Shown here: one piece after another, positions 63,045 through 64,000 of the stretch | How positions within the stretch are numbered: position 1 is the first letter of the stretch | Layout: every line of letters begins with the position of its first letter | NCBI RefSeq assembly: GCF_021603585.1 | Contig: NZ_BQHI01000001.1 | Location: 372,001 to 436,000 of the forward strand | Length of the DNA stretch: 64,000 nucleotides | Source: Pseudomonas sputi | GTDB taxonomy: Bacteria; Pseudomonadota; Gammaproteobacteria; Pseudomonadales; Pseudomonadaceae | Reading direction: 5' to 3' | Position numbers and translations under genes: made by a program | The notes under the pieces: model-generated | The model's database searches: none | Seen by the model: only the letters and a program-made list of their open reading frames with translations | Told to the model about the DNA's origin: nothing

Positions 63045-63248
63045 TTATTCACCGGCGCCGCACTTGCCTTCGCCGCATTTGCCTTCCGAGGTTTTTTCCG
63101 CCGTGTCGGCCTTGGCCTGGGTCTGGCTGTAGCCGTGATCCAGTTGCTTGACGCTGAACGTTTCGGCAGCCGAAGCCGCGTTGGACAGGGCCAGGCCACC
63201 GGCAAGCAGCAGGCCGACGGTCAGGGAGGTTTTCGAGCGCTGGGTCAT
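63045..63248 (-). CDS. hvfA: HvfA-family copper-binding RiPP precursor
   Basis: 67 aa: signal peptide (cleavage after SNAASA), a short polar linker, and two tandem EGKCG units (55-64) followed by AGE. In characterised HvfA/bufferin peptides the EGKCG cysteines are turned into oxazolone/thioamide groups that bind copper. GGAGA lies 6 bases before the ATG. Modification here depends on enzymes not seen in the window. Confidence 0.82.
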   Translation of the reverse strand: MTQRSKTSLTVGLLLAGGLALSNAASAAETFSVKQLDHGYSQTQAKADTAEKTSEGKCGEGKCGAGE

Positions 63249-63334
63249 GGTGAATCTCCGATGCGAGAGGTGAGTTCAAAGGCTTGATCGGGGTTGCCGA
63301 TCGACAGGTTCATTTGAACGTCAGGCTGTATCGC

Positions 63335-63376
63335 GGATGTGTCGCAAAGGGCCGGATTTGTGCGCGGGATGTGTCG
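63335..63376. promoter_or_regulatory. direct repeat GGATGTGTCG upstream of hvfA
   Basis: Two exact 10-bp copies, at 63335-63344 and 63367-63376, 32 bp apart (about three helical turns), in the 241-bp divergent gap between hvfA and glsA. Spacing and phasing suit a tandem regulator site. Further TACACA motifs lie at about 63390-63407. Confidence 0.4.
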
Positions 63377-63489
63377 GACCTCGGGCCGTACACACTGCGA
63401 TACACAGAACCGGTGTGATTCGATCGCCGGGCGCAGCGTCTAGCCACCGTGTCCCCGCAATCCCATGGGGCGAGACTTCGAGACCCGGC

Positions 63490-64000
63490 ATGCAAGCGCT
63501 GTTGAACGAGATCCTTGACGCGGTCCGGCCCCTGATCGGGCAGGGCAAAGTGGCTGACTACATTCCCGCCCTCGGCACCGTGCCGGCCAATCAACTGGGC
63601 ATCGCCGTGTATGGCAACGACGGCGAAATGTATTGCGCCGGCGACGCCGAGACGCCGTTCTCGGTGCAGAGTATTTCCAAGGTGTTCAGCCTGGTGCAGG
63701 CCATCGAACATTCCGGCGAGGCGATCTGGGAACGCCTGGGCCACGAGCCGTCCGGCCAGCCGTTCAACTCGCTGGTGCAGCTGGAATTCGAACGCGGCCG
63801 TCCGCGCAATCCGTTCATCAATGCCGGGGCGCTGGTGATCTGCGACATCAACCAGTCGCGCTTTGCCGCACCGGCCTTGTCGATGCGTGACTTCGTGCGG
63901 CGGCTGTCGGGCAATCCGCAGGTGATGGTTGACGGCAAGGTCGCCGACTCCGAATACCAGCACCGTGCGCGCAATGCTGCGATGGCGTACCTGATGCAAT
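63490..64000 (+). CDS. glsA: glutaminase A (3' end cut by window)
   Basis: First 170 residues of a beta-lactamase-fold glutaminase that converts glutamine to glutamate and ammonia. SxxK nucleophile S61/K64 in [10 protein letters not shown] and the typical [14 protein letters not shown] are present. The gene runs off the right edge; family length is about 300 aa. The ribosome site is weak. Confidence 0.93.
   Translation, partial: MQALLNEILDAVRPLIGQGKVADYIPALGTVPANQLGIAVYGNDGEMYCAGDAETPFSVQSISKVFSLVQAIEHSGEAIWERLGHEPSGQPFNSLVQLEFERGRPRNPFINAGALVICDINQSRFAAPALSMRDFVRRLSGNPQVMVDGKVADSEYQHRARNAAMAYLMQ

Overview
The window looks like chromosome from a Pseudomonas of the fluorescens group. Coding G+C is high. 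Pseudomonas-typical families (DUF1652, DUF2790, AcnB, MiaE, HvfA/HvfX) lie beside an Imp-type type VI secretion locus, and the gaps carry REP-like palindromes of the kind seen in that genus. No rRNA, tRNA, CRISPR array, transposase or phage gene was seen. The first and last genes are cut by the window edges.

0-13 kb, catabolic block. A compact minus-strand cluster (8108 down to 209) encodes two ACMSD-type amidohydrolases, a UbiD decarboxylase, a UbiX flavin prenyltransferase, a COG0523 zinc-type GTPase, an NCS2 nucleobase-type permease and an 8-oxoguanine-deaminase-like aminohydrolase. It is flanked by a LysR regulator that diverges from a two-subunit molybdenum hydroxylase (2Fe-2S plus Tat-exported Mo subunit), followed by a second LysR gene. 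Together these resemble an uptake, hydroxylation, deamination/ring-opening and decarboxylation route for an N-heteroaromatic compound. I do not recognise the pathway. One of the two amidohydrolases has lost the HxH metal motif.

13-18.4 kb. A PAS-LuxR regulator, a DUF1652 protein, a gene-free repeat block (about 14.9-15.4 kb), a small lipoprotein, a TRIC-family membrane protein, an SDR oxidoreductase and an aminoglycoside-phosphotransferase-like kinase.

18.5-39.9 kb, complete type VI secretion locus in two diverging arms. Minus arm: tssB, tssC, hcp, tssE, tssF, tssG, clpV, then a visibly AT-richer cargo segment (a deaminase-fold protein, an RGH-type endonuclease and a likely immunity protein), vgrG and a YwqK-like protein. 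A DUF4280 PAAR-like gene converges from the other side. Plus arm: tssJ, tssK, tssL, tssM, tssA. The deaminase-fold protein is the most novel candidate effector.

39.9-53.2 kb, mostly housekeeping: hydroxyacid dehydrogenase, tautomerase, two tiny coiled-coil/membrane proteins, serine/threonine-type transporter, acnB (with a 141-bp imperfect palindrome upstream), DUF1289 protein, a tandem universal stress protein with a textbook Anr-type promoter, miaE, an RstAB-like two-component system, a bestrophin-family protein and moaA.

53.5-64 kb, envelope and metals: a tandem CAP-domain protein, a SleB-type hydrolase, a LysR/MFS divergent pair, a CopRS-like system with a DUF2790 protein and a putative CopR box, two different L,D-transpeptidases, an hvfA-hvfX copper-RiPP pair without the usual hvfB/hvfC, and the start of glutaminase.
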